In this document: piece by piece, positions 1 through 8,153 of the stretch | Numbering within the stretch: position 1 is the first letter of the stretch | Layout: every line of letters starts with the position of its first letter | Assembly: GCF_017308985.1 (NCBI RefSeq) | Contig: NZ_JADWPE010000008.1 | Location: forward strand, 1 to 64,000 | DNA length: 64,000 nt | DNA from: Lysobacter changpingensis | GTDB lineage: Bacteria > Pseudomonadota > Gammaproteobacteria > Xanthomonadales > Xanthomonadaceae | Direction: 5' to 3' | Notes under the pieces: model-generated | What the model was told of the DNA's origin: nothing | The model's database searches: none | The model's input: only the letters and a program-made list of their open reading frames with translations | Translations under genes and position numbers: made by a program

Positions 1-73
1 GGGCGTGGTGGCCGAATGGGAAGAGTCCGACGAAATCCGGCGCTATCGCATAGGGCTTCGCGCTAGCTTCTGA
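1..73 (+). CDS. C-terminal fragment of an unrecognised protein
   Basis: The second frame is open from the window edge to a TGA at 71-73. It reads as a charged tail (AEWEESDEIRRYRIGLRASF) with natural codon use. The start lies outside the window, so the family cannot be named. It is followed by about 300 bases without a gene that contain only one dispersed hairpin repeat. Confidence 0.45.
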   Translation, partial: GVVAEWEESDEIRRYRIGLRASF

Positions 74-98
74 AGCGGAGGGCCTGGTCAGCCGGCGT

Positions 99-122
99 GT
101 CCGCTCCTGGCCGATAGCGGAC
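99..122 (+). repeat. Dispersed hairpin repeat, A-type half, single copy
   Basis: The arms GTCCGCT and AGCGGAC flank a 10-base CTGGCCGA-type loop. The same unit recurs at least a dozen times in this window. No B-type partner is visible here. The rest of 74-375 shows no other clear feature. Confidence 0.75.
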
Positions 123-375
123 ATCAAGCCCGGCCTGGGAAATCAGTGTTTCCGTCGTTCAAAGCAGTCGCTTATTCGTGCGACCGATGGCCGCCCCAAA
201 GCTACTGGCCCCGTTTCACTGCCCTTTCACGCCAAGTTGATGAGGCTGACCGCCGCTTGAACGCGGTCCTAGGCGCCGGTGGTGAGCGTTCGCGCTCCCG
301 GCGCATGGATTCCTGACCGGCCGCGTCCACGAGACCTGCGTAGAGCCCCCGCTCTGCGTGCCGACGGAGGTTCGC

Positions 376-2757
376 ATGCCCGCCAGTCGCAGCCGCTTCA
401 AGGTCCGCCACCTCGTTCTCACCATGGCCACGCTGCTCTTCGCAGCGCCGGTAGTGGCCCAGGACTCCTTGCCGTTTCCGCCAAAGCCGTCCGGCAGCAA
501 GGCAGGTCCGACGATCGCGCAATCCTCGTACAGTCCGGTGCCGGCGAAAGCGCACCTGCCCGCCAACGCGCCGAACATCGTGGTGATCATGCTCGACGAC
601 GTCGGCCCCGCGTTGCCGGGCACCTTCGGCGGCGTCATCAATACGCCGACGCTGGGCCGGCTCGCCAAGCAGGGAGTGAGCTACAACCGCTTCCATAACG
701 CGGCGATGTGCTCGCCCACGCGCGCATCGTTGTTGACCGGGCGGAACCACCATCGCGTGGGAAACGGCCAGATCGCCGAGCTGGCCAACGACTGGGATGG
801 CTACACGGGACGGATTCCACGCACCTCCGCCACCGCAGCGAAGGTCCTTGGCTATTACGGCTACTCCACCGCGGCCTTTGGCAAATGGCACAACACGCCG
901 GCGAATGAAACCACCGCCGTCGGGCCCTACACCGACTGGCCCGCAGGCGAAGGCATCGGCTTCGATTACTTCTATGGGTTCCTCGCCGGCGAATCGTCGC
1001 AATGGGAGCCTGCAATCGTGGAGAACACGGTTCGCATCGACCCCTCGCACGGCAAGGAGGGCTACCACTTCACCGTCGACATGACCGACAAGGCGGTGGC
1101 GTGGATGAAGCAGGTGCACGCACTCACGCCGGACCGCCCCTTCTTCATGTACTGGGCGCCCGGCGCCGCGCACGGTCCCCATCACATCTTCAACGAGTGG
1201 GCCGACCGCTATAAGGGCAAGTTCGATGGCGGCTGGGATGAGATGCGGGAGGAGGTGTTCGCAAGGCAGAAGAAGCTGGGATGGATCCCGAAGGGCACTG
1301 AACTCACGCCGCGCCCGGACTCGCTCGCCGCGTGGTCGGACATTCCCGAGGACGAAAAGCCCTTCCAGCGCCGCCTGATGGAAGTGTTCGCCGGCTACAC
1401 CGAGCATGCCGACCACCAGGCCGGCCGCATCATCGATGCGCTGGACGAGATGGGCATCCGCGACAACACGCTGGTCTTCTACATCTGGGGCGACAACGGC
1501 TCCAGCGCGGAAGGCCAGAACGGCACGATCAGCGAACTGCTCGCGCAGAACGGCATCGCCACGCAGATCAGCGACCACATCCGCGCGATGAACGAACTCG
1601 GCGGCATGGAGGTGCTGGGCTCGCCGAAGGCCGACAACATGTACCACGCCGGTTGGGCGTGGGCCGGTTCCACGCCGCACCGCTCCACCAAGCTGGTCGC
1701 CGCGCATTTCGGCGGCACGCGGACGCCGCTGGTGGTTTCCTGGCCGGGCACGATCAAGCCCGACAAGACTCCCCGCTCGCAGTTCCACCATGTCAACGAC
1801 ATCGTGCCGACGATCTACGACGTGCTCGACATCACGCCGCCGAAACTCGTCGACGGGATCACGCAGGACCCGCTCGACGGCGTGAGCATGGCCTACACCT
1901 TCGATTCGGCGAAGGCACCCGGGCGAAAGAAGGGCCAGTACTTCGAGATCATGGGCAGTCGGGCGTACTACGAGGACGAATGGATCGCGTCCGTGTTCGG
2001 TCCGCGCACGCCGTGGAAGGCGGGCGTGGATCCGGCGATCTTCAAGTGGTCGCCCGACCAGGATGCGTGGGAGCTGCACGATCTGCGCACCGATTACTCG
2101 CAGGCGAAGGACGTCTCGTCGCACCATCCAGACAAGGTGGCCATGCTCAAGGCGTCGTTCGACGCGCAGGCAAAGGCCAACAAGGTCTGGCCCGTGGGTG
2201 GCGGGCTCTGGTCGGCCGTATTCCATCCCGAAGACGCGCCGTCGAACCCGGCCACCGAGTTCAGCTATACGCAGGAAGTGATAGCCGTACCCGAGTTCAC
2301 CGCGCCGAAGGTGGGCGCGCGCAGCAACCTGGTCACGATCGAAACAGAGCTGAAGCCGGATTCGCAAGGCGTGTTGTACGCGTTGGGAGCCTTTTCCGGC
2401 GGGCTCGCCCTGTGGGTCGATCAGGGCAAGCTGAACTACGAGTACAACCTGTTCGAAGTCGAACGCACGAACCTGGCCTCGTCGGCGCCGCTTCCGTCCG
2501 GCAAGGTGAAGATCGAGGTCGAAACGCGCAAGGCGGACGACAAGCACGCCGGGCCGCTCGACGTGGAAATCAGGGTCAACGGCAAGGCGGTGGCGCAGGG
2601 TCGCGTGCCGCGCTCGGCACCGCTCACGTTCACGGCCAACGATGCGTTCGATGTCGGCCGCGACAGCTACTCGCCGGTATCGATGGCGTACTTCGATCGC
2701 AAACCCTTCGCCTATAACGGCGCGATCGAGCGAGTCGACGTGAAATACCTCAGGTAG
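376..2757 (+). CDS. Arylsulfatase, type I (formylglycine-dependent), exported
   Basis: A sulfatase of about 793 residues that hydrolyses sulfate esters, probably in the periplasm. The N-terminus is a signal peptide ending VVAQD. An alkaline-phosphatase-fold core follows, with the metal-binding IMLDDVG near residue 75 and the CSPTR signature with Cys112. In this family that Cys is converted to formylglycine. The C-terminal 150 residues look like a beta-rich extension seen in long arylsulfatases. The ATG at 376 is preferred over the GTG at 358 because CGGAGG lies seven bases upstream. No formylglycine-generating enzyme is encoded nearby, so maturation must be supplied from elsewhere. The next two genes run in the same direction with short gaps, which suggests one transcript. 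Confidence 0.9.
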   Translation: MPASRSRFKVRHLVLTMATLLFAAPVVAQDSLPFPPKPSGSKAGPTIAQSSYSPVPAKAHLPANAPNIVVIMLDDVGPALPGTFGGVINTPTLGRLAKQGVSYNRFHNAAMCSPTRASLLTGRNHHRVGNGQIAELANDWDGYTGRIPRTSATAAKVLGYYGYSTAAFGKWHNTPANETTAVGPYTDWPAGEGIGFDYFYGFLAGESSQWEPAIVENTVRIDPSHGKEGYHFTVDMTDKAVAWMKQVHALTPDRPFFMYWAPGAAHGPHHIFNEWADRYKGKFDGGWDEMREEVFARQKKLGWIPKGTELTPRPDSLAAWSDIPEDEKPFQRRLMEVFAGYTEHADHQAGRIIDALDEMGIRDNTLVFYIWGDNGSSAEGQNGTISELLAQNGIATQISDHIRAMNELGGMEVLGSPKADNMYHAGWAWAGSTPHRSTKLVAAHFGGTRTPLVVSWPGTIKPDKTPRSQFHHVNDIVPTIYDVLDITPPKLVDGITQDPLDGVSMAYTFDSAKAPGRKKGQYFEIMGSRAYYEDEWIASVFGPRTPWKAGVDPAIFKWSPDQDAWELHDLRTDYSQAKDVSSHHPDKVAMLKASFDAQAKANKVWPVGGGLWSAVFHPEDAPSNPATEFSYTQEVIAVPEFTAPKVGARSNLVTIETELKPDSQGVLYALGAFSGGLALWVDQGKLNYEYNLFEVERTNLASSAPLPSGKVKIEVETRKADDKHAGPLDVEIRVNGKAVAQGRVPRSAPLTFTANDAFDVGRDSYSPVSMAYFDRKPFAYNGAIERVDVKYLR

Positions 2758-2798
2758 CGTCCGCCGCATTGGGGCATCGGCACGAAGAGGAGATGGAC

Positions 2799-3551
2799 GT
2801 GATCGCGATGAACCGTTGTGCCCGGCCGGTGCCGATCGTGGCCGCGTTGCTCATCCCGTGGGGCACCGCGAGCGCCCAGGATCGGTGGGACTGGATCGTG
2901 GCGCCGTACGTATGGGCCGTCGACATCAGCACGGACCTTGAGACGCCACCGCCGGCGTCGGCGGTGATCACCCGGCGGCTGAGCTTCGGCGATGTCGTGG
3001 ACAAGCTCGACGGCGCGTTCCAGATGCATGCCGAGGGGCAGGGCGAGCACTTCGGCCTGTTCGCCGACTTCACTTACCTGGGCCTTTCGCAGGATGCCAC
3101 GCGCCGTTTCTTCCAGGCCGAGTCCGACCTGGACACGCGCCTGTTCGAGGCGGCAGCCGTGTGGAGCCCCGGCGGGCAGCGCTTCACGGGAGGCGAGGTC
3201 TTCGGCGGGCTTCGCTACCTCGATCTCGACATCGCCAGCACGATCACGCCGAGCGGCCCCCTTGGAGTGCCGCAGTTTCGCGTGGAACTGGACGAATCCT
3301 TCAGCGACTTCATGCTCGGCGCGCGCTACACGTGGGCCTTTGGTGGACGCTGGGGCTTGACGCTTCGCGGAGACGGTTCGTGGGGCGACACGGATGGCAC
3401 GTGGAACGCGAGCATCGTCGCGAATTACAGAATGAAATCGGGCGCGTGGTACTTCGGCTACCGCTATCTCGACGTGGACGCGGAAGCGCGGGGAACCTCT
3501 ACCGATCTGGTGGTCAAAGGTCCGGCAGTCGGTTACGGGTTCGCGTTCTGA
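2799..3551 (+). CDS. Outer-membrane beta-barrel protein, unknown function
   Basis: About 250 residues with a signal peptide (hydrophobic PIVAALLIPWGTASA followed by QD). The mature part has alternating hydrophobic and aromatic strands and ends in GYGFAF, a typical C-terminal outer-membrane sorting strand with terminal Phe. It resembles small outer-membrane beta-barrel proteins without a known substrate. The start is ambiguous. GTG at 2799 is six bases from GAGGAG, whereas ATG at 2793 abuts it and ATG at 2808 is rather far. The gene lies 41 bases after the arylsulfatase and could help sulfated substrates or products cross the outer membrane, but that is inference from position only. Confidence 0.75.
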   Translation: MIAMNRCARPVPIVAALLIPWGTASAQDRWDWIVAPYVWAVDISTDLETPPPASAVITRRLSFGDVVDKLDGAFQMHAEGQGEHFGLFADFTYLGLSQDATRRFFQAESDLDTRLFEAAAVWSPGGQRFTGGEVFGGLRYLDLDIASTITPSGPLGVPQFRVELDESFSDFMLGARYTWAFGGRWGLTLRGDGSWGDTDGTWNASIVANYRMKSGAWYFGYRYLDVDAEARGTSTDLVVKGPAVGYGFAF

Positions 3552-3566
3552 CGCGGAGCATCGGAT

Positions 3567-3917
3567 GTGACGTTACGGGACGTTCACTGGTTGCGCCGCA
3601 TGCGGGAGGTGCTTTTCGAGCGCGACGTCTCGCGCACGATCTTCGAGCACACGCGCAACCTGCTCGTCGCGACGTTGGTCCTGGCCGCAGGGCTGGAAGC
3701 GATAGAGCACGACCCGCGCGACATCGGTCCGCTGGCCTTCCGATCGACCGGCTATGTCGTCGCTGTGCTGGGCACAGGGCTGGTTCTGCTCAACCTTGCC
3801 GATGGCATGCATCGCCTGTCCAAGGCGGGACTGCCGCGTCTGTGGCAGACGCTTCTCATCGCCGCCTATGTGGTGCTCTTCTGGCGCGTGACGCATCTGA
3901 TCCTGCTTTTCAGGTGA
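3567..3917 (+). CDS. Small inner-membrane protein, unknown
   Basis: A 116-residue protein with about three hydrophobic segments (NLLVATLVLAAGLEAI, GYVVAVLGTGLVLLNLA and LLIAAYVVLFWRVTHLILLF). It starts at GTG 3567 with GCGGAG eight bases upstream. An ATG at 3600 in the same frame is an alternative. It follows the barrel protein by 15 bases and is probably cotranscribed with the sulfatase. No family was recognised. Confidence 0.65.
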   Translation: MTLRDVHWLRRMREVLFERDVSRTIFEHTRNLLVATLVLAAGLEAIEHDPRDIGPLAFRSTGYVVAVLGTGLVLLNLADGMHRLSKAGLPRLWQTLLIAAYVVLFWRVTHLILLFR

Positions 3918-3947
3918 GTGTCACCGGGCCGTGCGGATGCATGGTGT

Positions 3948-3970
3948 GTCCGCCTCTGGCGATAGCAGCC
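3948..3970 (+). repeat. Degenerate copy of the A-type hairpin repeat
   Basis: It matches the GTCCGC-N-TCTGGC-GATAGC pattern of the A half with several substitutions and a lost terminal arm. It looks like a decayed copy. Confidence 0.5.
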
Positions 3971-4013
3971 ATTCGACAGAGCCGAGTACTGCTTCCGTCT
4001 TCGCAATAGATAA

Positions 4014-4032
4014 GGCCCGCCGTTGGCGGGCC
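4014..4032 (-). terminator. Likely terminator between convergent genes
   Basis: A perfect 8-bp stem (GGCCCGCC / GGCGGGCC) with a 3-base loop lies between the plus-strand membrane gene and the end of the minus-strand peptidase gene. On the minus strand it is followed by TTAT, so the U-tract is weak. Confidence 0.55.
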
Positions 4033-4073
4033 TCCAGCTGCCTTCTTGCGCGTCGGGGGGGGCGGCTATTCCC

Positions 4074-5495
4074 TTACTGCGCCAACGCCTTCACCAGGTC
4101 GAACAGGTAATCGCGCCCCACATACACCGAGCGCACTTCCAGGCGTTCGTTGAGCCCATGCGCGCCATTGCCGTCGGGGTCGCCCCACATGCCGGGCACG
4201 CCGTAGGTCGGGATGCCCACGGCCGACATGTAGAGTCCATCGGTCGCGCCGGTCGACATCGATGGGATCACCGGCACACCGGGGAAGTATTTCGCGCTCA
4301 GCGTTTCCATCGGGCCGATGATCGCCGGATCGAGCGCGGGCGATTTGGCCAGCGGCTTGTCCTTGCGTGCGAGGTCGATCGAGATGGCGGGGTTGCCGAT
4401 GACCCCGACCAGCGCATCCTTGATCTCCGCCGGCGTATGGCCGGGGAAGATGCGGCAATTGACGTTGGCTTCGACCCGCTGCGGAAGTGCATTGACCGCG
4501 TGCCCGCCGTTGATCATCGTCGCCACGCACGTCGTGCGCAGCATCGAGTGGAAGCCCTTGTCGGTGTTGACGATCGCCTCCGCCCTTGCGTCACCGGGAT
4601 CCTTCGCCAACGCCGCCATCGCGGCACCCAACTCATCCTTGCGCGCCGCACCGGCGCGCGCGAAGAAGGCGCGGGTAGTGTCGTTGAACTCGGTCGGGAA
4701 CTCATGCCCGCCCACCTTCAGCAAGGCCTCGGACATCGCGTAGATCGCGTTGTCGCGCACGGGTTGGGAACTGTGTCCGCCGGGATTGGTGGCGACCAGC
4801 TTGTAGTCCTGGTAGGTCTTCTCGCCGACCTGGATCGATTGCGCGACCAGGTGCCCCTTGCCATCGGTATCGCCACCGCCGCCTTCGTTGAGGGCGAAGG
4901 CCGCGTCGATCAGATCGCGTTTGTGGTTGGCCAGGTACTGCGCGCCGTTGAACGCGGTGTCGGTCTCCTCGCCGCAGGTCAGCGCGATCTTGACCGTGCG
5001 CGCGGGCTTGTAGCCGGCCTGCTTGAAGCGGATCAGCGTGTCGGCCCAGGTCGCGGCCATCATCTTGTCGTCGGCGATGCCGCGCGCGTAGTAGTAGCCG
5101 TTCTCCTCGACCAGCGTGTACGGATCGCGCACCCAGTCGGCCCGCTTGGCCGCCACCACGTCGATGTGCGCCAGCAGCAGGATTGGCTTGAGCGTGCTGG
5201 ACGTGCCGGGATAGACGGCCACCAGTCCGCCTTCCTTCGGGTGCTCGGGCACCGAGAACAGCGTGATCTGGTCGTCGGCAAAGCCTGCTGCCTTCAGGCG
5301 CGCGGCAATCTGCCCGGCGGCCTGGGTGCAACTGCCGGTGGTGACCGAGGTGTCGGTCTCCACCAGTTCCTTGTAGAGCTCGAAGAAGCGTTGCTGGTCA
5401 GGACGCAGCGGCCCCATCTTGCCGGTGGGCACCTGTGCCGCCACCGGACCTGCGATCAACGCGCCCATCGCCAACGCCATCCATATCGCTTTCAT
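4074..5495 (-). CDS. Exported M20-family metallopeptidase
   Basis: A 473-residue secreted zinc hydrolase of the M20/M25/M40 class, which cleaves peptides or N-acyl amino acids. A signal peptide (MALAMGALIAGPVAAQ) is followed by the catalytic domain. Visible family signatures are LLLAHIDVV (first zinc His and Asp), GIADDK (bridging Asp) and CGEETD (catalytic and metal Glu pair). A dimerisation lid lies in the middle (GGHSSQPVRDNAIY), and the last metal ligand region is near GAHGLNE. GGTGAGGC just before ATG supports the start. It is monocistronic, convergent with the sulfatase group. The substrate cannot be deduced. Confidence 0.88.
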   Translation of the reverse strand: MKAIWMALAMGALIAGPVAAQVPTGKMGPLRPDQQRFFELYKELVETDTSVTTGSCTQAAGQIAARLKAAGFADDQITLFSVPEHPKEGGLVAVYPGTSSTLKPILLLAHIDVVAAKRADWVRDPYTLVEENGYYYARGIADDKMMAATWADTLIRFKQAGYKPARTVKIALTCGEETDTAFNGAQYLANHKRDLIDAAFALNEGGGGDTDGKGHLVAQSIQVGEKTYQDYKLVATNPGGHSSQPVRDNAIYAMSEALLKVGGHEFPTEFNDTTRAFFARAGAARKDELGAAMAALAKDPGDARAEAIVNTDKGFHSMLRTTCVATMINGGHAVNALPQRVEANVNCRIFPGHTPAEIKDALVGVIGNPAISIDLARKDKPLAKSPALDPAIIGPMETLSAKYFPGVPVIPSMSTGATDGLYMSAVGIPTYGVPGMWGDPDGNGAHGLNERLEVRSVYVGRDYLFDLVKALAQ

Positions 5496-5599
5496 GCCTC
5501 ACCCCTTGGTTGTGCCCGCGAATGGTGACGCGAGCCTGCGCAACCGCCCCCTCGTATCGAAGGGCCCTGATTCGCCTTCTACAGTATCCGGTGACCGAT

Positions 5600-5681
5600 G
5601 TCCGGCTTGGGGCGTTGCCGTGCCTCATGGCGGTAGGGAGAGGTGGCCGCTGCTAATGTCCGATTTCGACCCAAAGCGGAC
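5600..5681 (+). repeat. Composite hairpin repeat with degenerate A half and intact B half
   Basis: The B half (5658-5681) has arms GTCCG and CGGAC around a TTCGACCCAAA loop. About 35 bases upstream is a decayed A half starting GTCCGGCTTGGGG. The TGCTAAT that precedes B is shared with other copies. Confidence 0.6.
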
Positions 5682-5724
5682 GTTGGGTGCGGGCCAATCA
5701 GGAACTAGGGGTGAGGCTCATTTG

Positions 5725-6255
5725 ATGTGGAACTGGACTCGTGTCGCGGCAGCGGGCCTCATGGCGGTCCTTTTCGTGCCGCCGGCGGGGGCGTGTTCGA
5801 TCGTGGGCGGCTTTGTTGGGTACGAGCCAGGTAAACCCGGAACACAGGAGCGGGAGCTGTCCCCGCCTTGGGAACCTGTCCCGCGGCCCCTCGTTCGCGT
5901 TGCGTCTGTCGAGAAGCCAAAGTCTGACGTGCCGGGGCGATGCGACTCCTACACGTATGTCTTCATCGAGGTATCGGTGCCGGAAGGAAGCGTCTTCTCG
6001 GTCACGGACTTGGGATTCGTTTTCCGTTCCCCGGATATGCAGGACCCATATCTCTCGTTTCCGAACATCCCCATTTCCTCGAAGACGATCAGCGAGGATG
6101 GCGCGACGATGCGTTTCAGATTCGGGTTCGAGTCTGGTGGAAGGTCCTTTCCTCTCGAAGTATTCGCAATGAACAAGGCGATGCAGGTCGGACCCTCTAC
6201 GGTCGTTGTCGTCGAGCTACCGGCGTACCAACGAGTGTCCGCTCCTGGCCGATAG
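5725..6255 (+). CDS. Secreted protein of unknown function
   Basis: A 176-residue protein with an N-terminal hydrophobic signal (AAAGLMAVLFVPPAGA) directly followed by Cys, so either a signal-peptidase I protein or a non-canonical lipoprotein. The mature part is beta-rich with a Pro-rich linker, and no family was recognised. ATG at 5725 has GGTGAGG eight bases upstream. The last residues (VSAPGR and the TAG stop) are encoded by the A half of a dispersed repeat, so the natural C-terminus appears to have been replaced or extended by repeat insertion. Confidence 0.6.
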   Translation: MWNWTRVAAAGLMAVLFVPPAGACSIVGGFVGYEPGKPGTQERELSPPWEPVPRPLVRVASVEKPKSDVPGRCDSYTYVFIEVSVPEGSVFSVTDLGFVFRSPDMQDPYLSFPNIPISSKTISEDGATMRFRFGFESGGRSFPLEVFAMNKAMQVGPSTVVVVELPAYQRVSAPGR

Positions 6256-6319
6256 CGGACGTCCCGCGGGGCGAGCCCGCCCCGTCAATGCTAATGTCCG
6301 CTTCCGACCCAAAGCGGAC
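6237..6319 (+). repeat. Composite inverted repeat, complete A plus B
   Basis: The A half is 6237-6260 and the B half 6296-6319, separated by 35 bases. Each half is itself a small hairpin. A is also nearly the reverse complement of B, so the whole 83-base unit can fold into one long hairpin. It overlaps the 3' end of the preceding gene. Confidence 0.8.
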
Positions 6320-6339
6320 GTTCGTGAACGTACACGCTG

Positions 6340-6576
6340 ATGACCGCTCGCCGCATTCTTCAATGGCTACTGTTAATCGCTGGGCTCACACTGCTGTCGG
6401 TGGGCGCCGTGCTTGCGCTTTACCATTGGTGGGCATCAGGCATGCCATTCAATCCGGAGCGTTCCGCCAGATTGCTTCGTATCAACCTTTGGATTTCTGT
6501 TGTGGGACTGGCTGCTACCGTGGTCTCGTGCATCAAGCTCTTCAGGCGGCCCTCGGCGAAACGAAACTTGGGATAA
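6340..6576 (+). CDS. Small two-helix membrane protein
   Basis: 78 residues with two predicted membrane helices (WLLLIAGLTLLSVGAVLALYHWW and LWISVVGLAATVVSCIKLF) and a short basic tail. It begins 21 bases after a composite repeat and has no strong ribosome binding site. No family recognised; the call rests on hydrophobic pattern and codon use. Confidence 0.5.
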   Translation: MTARRILQWLLLIAGLTLLSVGAVLALYHWWASGMPFNPERSARLLRINLWISVVGLAATVVSCIKLFRRPSAKRNLG

Positions 6577-6602
6577 GTGCGCGCCTCAACACATCACCGA
6601 AT

Positions 6603-6626
6603 GTCCGCTTCTGGCTGTTAGCAGGC
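6603..6626 (+). repeat. Decayed A-type hairpin repeat
   Basis: It begins GTCCGCTTCTGGC as in intact copies but the second arm reads TTAGCAGGC. A purine-rich ribosome binding site for the next gene follows where the B half would be expected. Confidence 0.55.
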
Positions 6627-6662
6627 GTTCCGCCGGCCGGGCTCTAGGTATGGAGGAGCTTG

Positions 6663-6959
6663 ATGCGCGATATCGATCAGATCGAAAGCACGCTTGTTGC
6701 GCTGTATCCGGCGCTAAAGGTCACCCGGCTGAAGGTGGTTCATCCTGGGGCTGATGACGATGGTCTCTGGTTCTTTACGCATCCGGCCTCCCGCTTCGAG
6801 GTGCAGTTGGAAGCGGCGGCAGGAAACTGTCCGCTTCTTTTGGAAAGCGACAGTGACAACCAGCGACTGGTGGTCACGACAGTTCAGGAGGCCGTTGAAA
6901 GCGTGGCCGCGAAGCTTGGACTTGCACCGCCGCGGGAGATGTCCGCTCCTGGCCGGTAG
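6663..6959 (+). CDS. Small cytosolic protein, unknown
   Basis: 98 residues, no signal or membrane segment, mixed alpha/beta pattern (VVHPGADDDGLWFFTHP, then FEVQLEAAAGNCPLLLESD). ATG 6663 is preferred over TTG 6660 because GGAGG lies six bases upstream. The size and the repeated acidic segments are like small immunity-type proteins, but I cannot assign a family. As in the gene at 5725, the C-terminus MSAPGR and the stop come from the A half of a repeat. Confidence 0.55.
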   Translation: MRDIDQIESTLVALYPALKVTRLKVVHPGADDDGLWFFTHPASRFEVQLEAAAGNCPLLLESDSDNQRLVVTTVQEAVESVAAKLGLAPPREMSAPGR

Positions 6960-7024
6960 CGGACGTTGGGGCGAGCGAAGGACTGGGGGCGGGTGTTAAT
7001 GTCCGCTTCCGACCCAAAGCGGTC
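6941..7024 (+). repeat. Composite inverted repeat, A plus variant B
   Basis: A is 6941-6964 and B is 7001-7024, the latter with GGTC instead of GGAC at its end. The spacer is 36 bases and ends TTAAT. The A half overlaps the end of the preceding gene. Confidence 0.78.
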
Positions 7025-7040
7025 GCCGAGGGAGGGTTGC

Positions 7041-7490
7041 ATGGAATTTCGCCGCGTCATGTCGGTGCTTCGCTTTGCAAAGAGGGGCGTGCGAGTTGGT
7101 CTCTTCACCTTGGTTGGCTCTATTGCCGCATGCTCGGGCGCCCCGCGGATGGAAGTGGACGTGGATGGCCTAGGGCAACACCGACTCGGTCAGCTTGTCG
7201 CGAAGACATGGATGCTTTCCGAAGCAAGGCTCCAGGCCAAAGTTCGAGAAGACGTAATGTCGACCGGCACGGGATGCCTAGCGTCAATCGCCTGCTTGAA
7301 GGCGTTTGGTTTCGTCGACTGCATCGAAGCGGCGAGCGGCATTCGCTGCGACTACGCCGGCGATGTCCTGGCAGTCGTCGTAAAGCCCAGAGGGACTCGG
7401 GTTGGCAACAGGATTAGCGTGAACATCGACATTCAGGCGATGCCCGATGGCCAGCTTCTCGTTAACGTTGAAAAGGCCGGATCCATCTGA
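7041..7490 (+). CDS. Lipoprotein of unknown function
   Basis: A 149-residue protein with a basic N-terminus, a hydrophobic segment and the lipobox IAAC, so it is probably lipidated and membrane-anchored. The mature region holds four further Cys residues (CLASIAC, DCIE, IRCDY), enough for disulfides. ATG 7041 has GGAGG five to six bases upstream. An upstream in-frame extension through the repeat is possible but is repeat translation, not protein. No family recognised. Confidence 0.6.
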   Translation: MEFRRVMSVLRFAKRGVRVGLFTLVGSIAACSGAPRMEVDVDGLGQHRLGQLVAKTWMLSEARLQAKVREDVMSTGTGCLASIACLKAFGFVDCIEAASGIRCDYAGDVLAVVVKPRGTRVGNRISVNIDIQAMPDGQLLVNVEKAGSI

Positions 7491-7541
7491 GGCGCGATGG
7501 TGGCCGCTTGGCTGCGGGCTGCCGAGGTGTAGTTCCGGAGT

Positions 7542-7624
7542 GTCCGCTTCTGGCCGATAGCGGACGCTTGACCATGACGGCCGGCGGCCGGGCTGCTAAT
7601 GTCCGCTTCCGACCCGAAGCGGAC
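7542..7624 (+). repeat. Composite inverted repeat, complete A plus B
   Basis: A is 7542-7565, B is 7601-7624, with a 35-base spacer ending GCTAAT. Its position between two unrelated small genes is the same as for the copies at 6237 and 6941. Confidence 0.8.
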
Positions 7625-7637
7625 ATGGGTAAAGGCA

Positions 7638-8039
7638 ATGCCGGACCAACAGCCGCCAATGGCAGAGATCGCGGGCGCTTACGTTGCCGCTCTTCGATCG
7701 GGCACCAACTATTCGCATGCGCGTTTCGACCCGATTGATTGTTGGCTCGATGACCGCTGGGACGATCTGTGGCTCTTGATCCAATCCGTCTCGGATCTCC
7801 CTGAGGAGATCGACAGTCTCACCCTCGCTACGGTGGCTGCGGGGCCACTTGAGAGTCTGCTTTCTAAGGCGCCCGCGAGCTACGCCGATCAAGTTCTTGC
7901 CGCGGCGCGGCGCTCGCCACGATTAGCCAAGATGCTCACTGGTGTATGGCCCAGTTCCATTGCTCCGGAAACTTGGATAAGGGTCGTGGAGTTCTGTCGC
8001 AAGGTTCCCCATCCGATCGATGGAACGTATCAGTACTAA
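7638..8039 (+). CDS. Small hypothetical protein, DUF6869-like
   Basis: 133 residues, helical, no export signal. The central DDLWLLIQSVSDLP and VAAGPLESLLSKAP segments recall a conserved C-terminal domain of unknown function, DUF6869. The match is from memory and not certain. ATG 7638 follows AAAGG and lies 13 bases after a composite repeat. An upstream in-frame extension would be pure repeat translation. A strong terminator follows at 8126. Confidence 0.6.
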   Translation: MPDQQPPMAEIAGAYVAALRSGTNYSHARFDPIDCWLDDRWDDLWLLIQSVSDLPEEIDSLTLATVAAGPLESLLSKAPASYADQVLAAARRSPRLAKMLTGVWPSSIAPETWIRVVEFCRKVPHPIDGTYQY

Positions 8040-8079
8040 GCCTGCGGAGCCGATCAAGCAAGGGCGCCTTTACTTGAAC

Positions 8080-8103
8080 GTCCGCTTCTGGCCGATAGCG
8101 GAC
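8080..8103 (+). repeat. A-type hairpin repeat, single
   Basis: Intact arms GTCCGCT and AGCGGAC with the standard loop. There is no B half downstream; a transcription terminator follows instead. Confidence 0.75.
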
Positions 8104-8125
8104 ATCCGCGTACGGCTCGAGCTTA

Positions 8126-8152
8126 AAAAAAGCCGCCTTGCGGCGGCTTTTT
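8126..8152 (+). terminator. Rho-independent terminator
   Basis: The stem AGCCGCC / GGCGGCT has a 4-base loop, a run of A on the left and five T on the right. It can act in both directions and ends the plus-strand group of small genes. Confidence 0.85.
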
Positions 8153-8153
8153 C

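Noticed and set aside
202-2769. Very long minus-strand open frame opposite the arylsulfatase
   Set aside because: Arg/Val-rich antisense of a clear sulfatase with conserved motifs; a GC-rich shadow frame.
376-3917. Sulfatase maturation by the radical SAM gene at 12771
   Set aside because: The sulfatase is self-evidently of the Cys type and 10 kb away on the other strand; the radical SAM enzyme is tightly tied to another operon.
6966-7040. N-terminal extension of the lipoprotein gene beginning MGRAKDW and containing SASDPKR
   Set aside because: It is translation of a dispersed repeat; the true start at 7041 has a ribosome binding site and gives a signal peptide.
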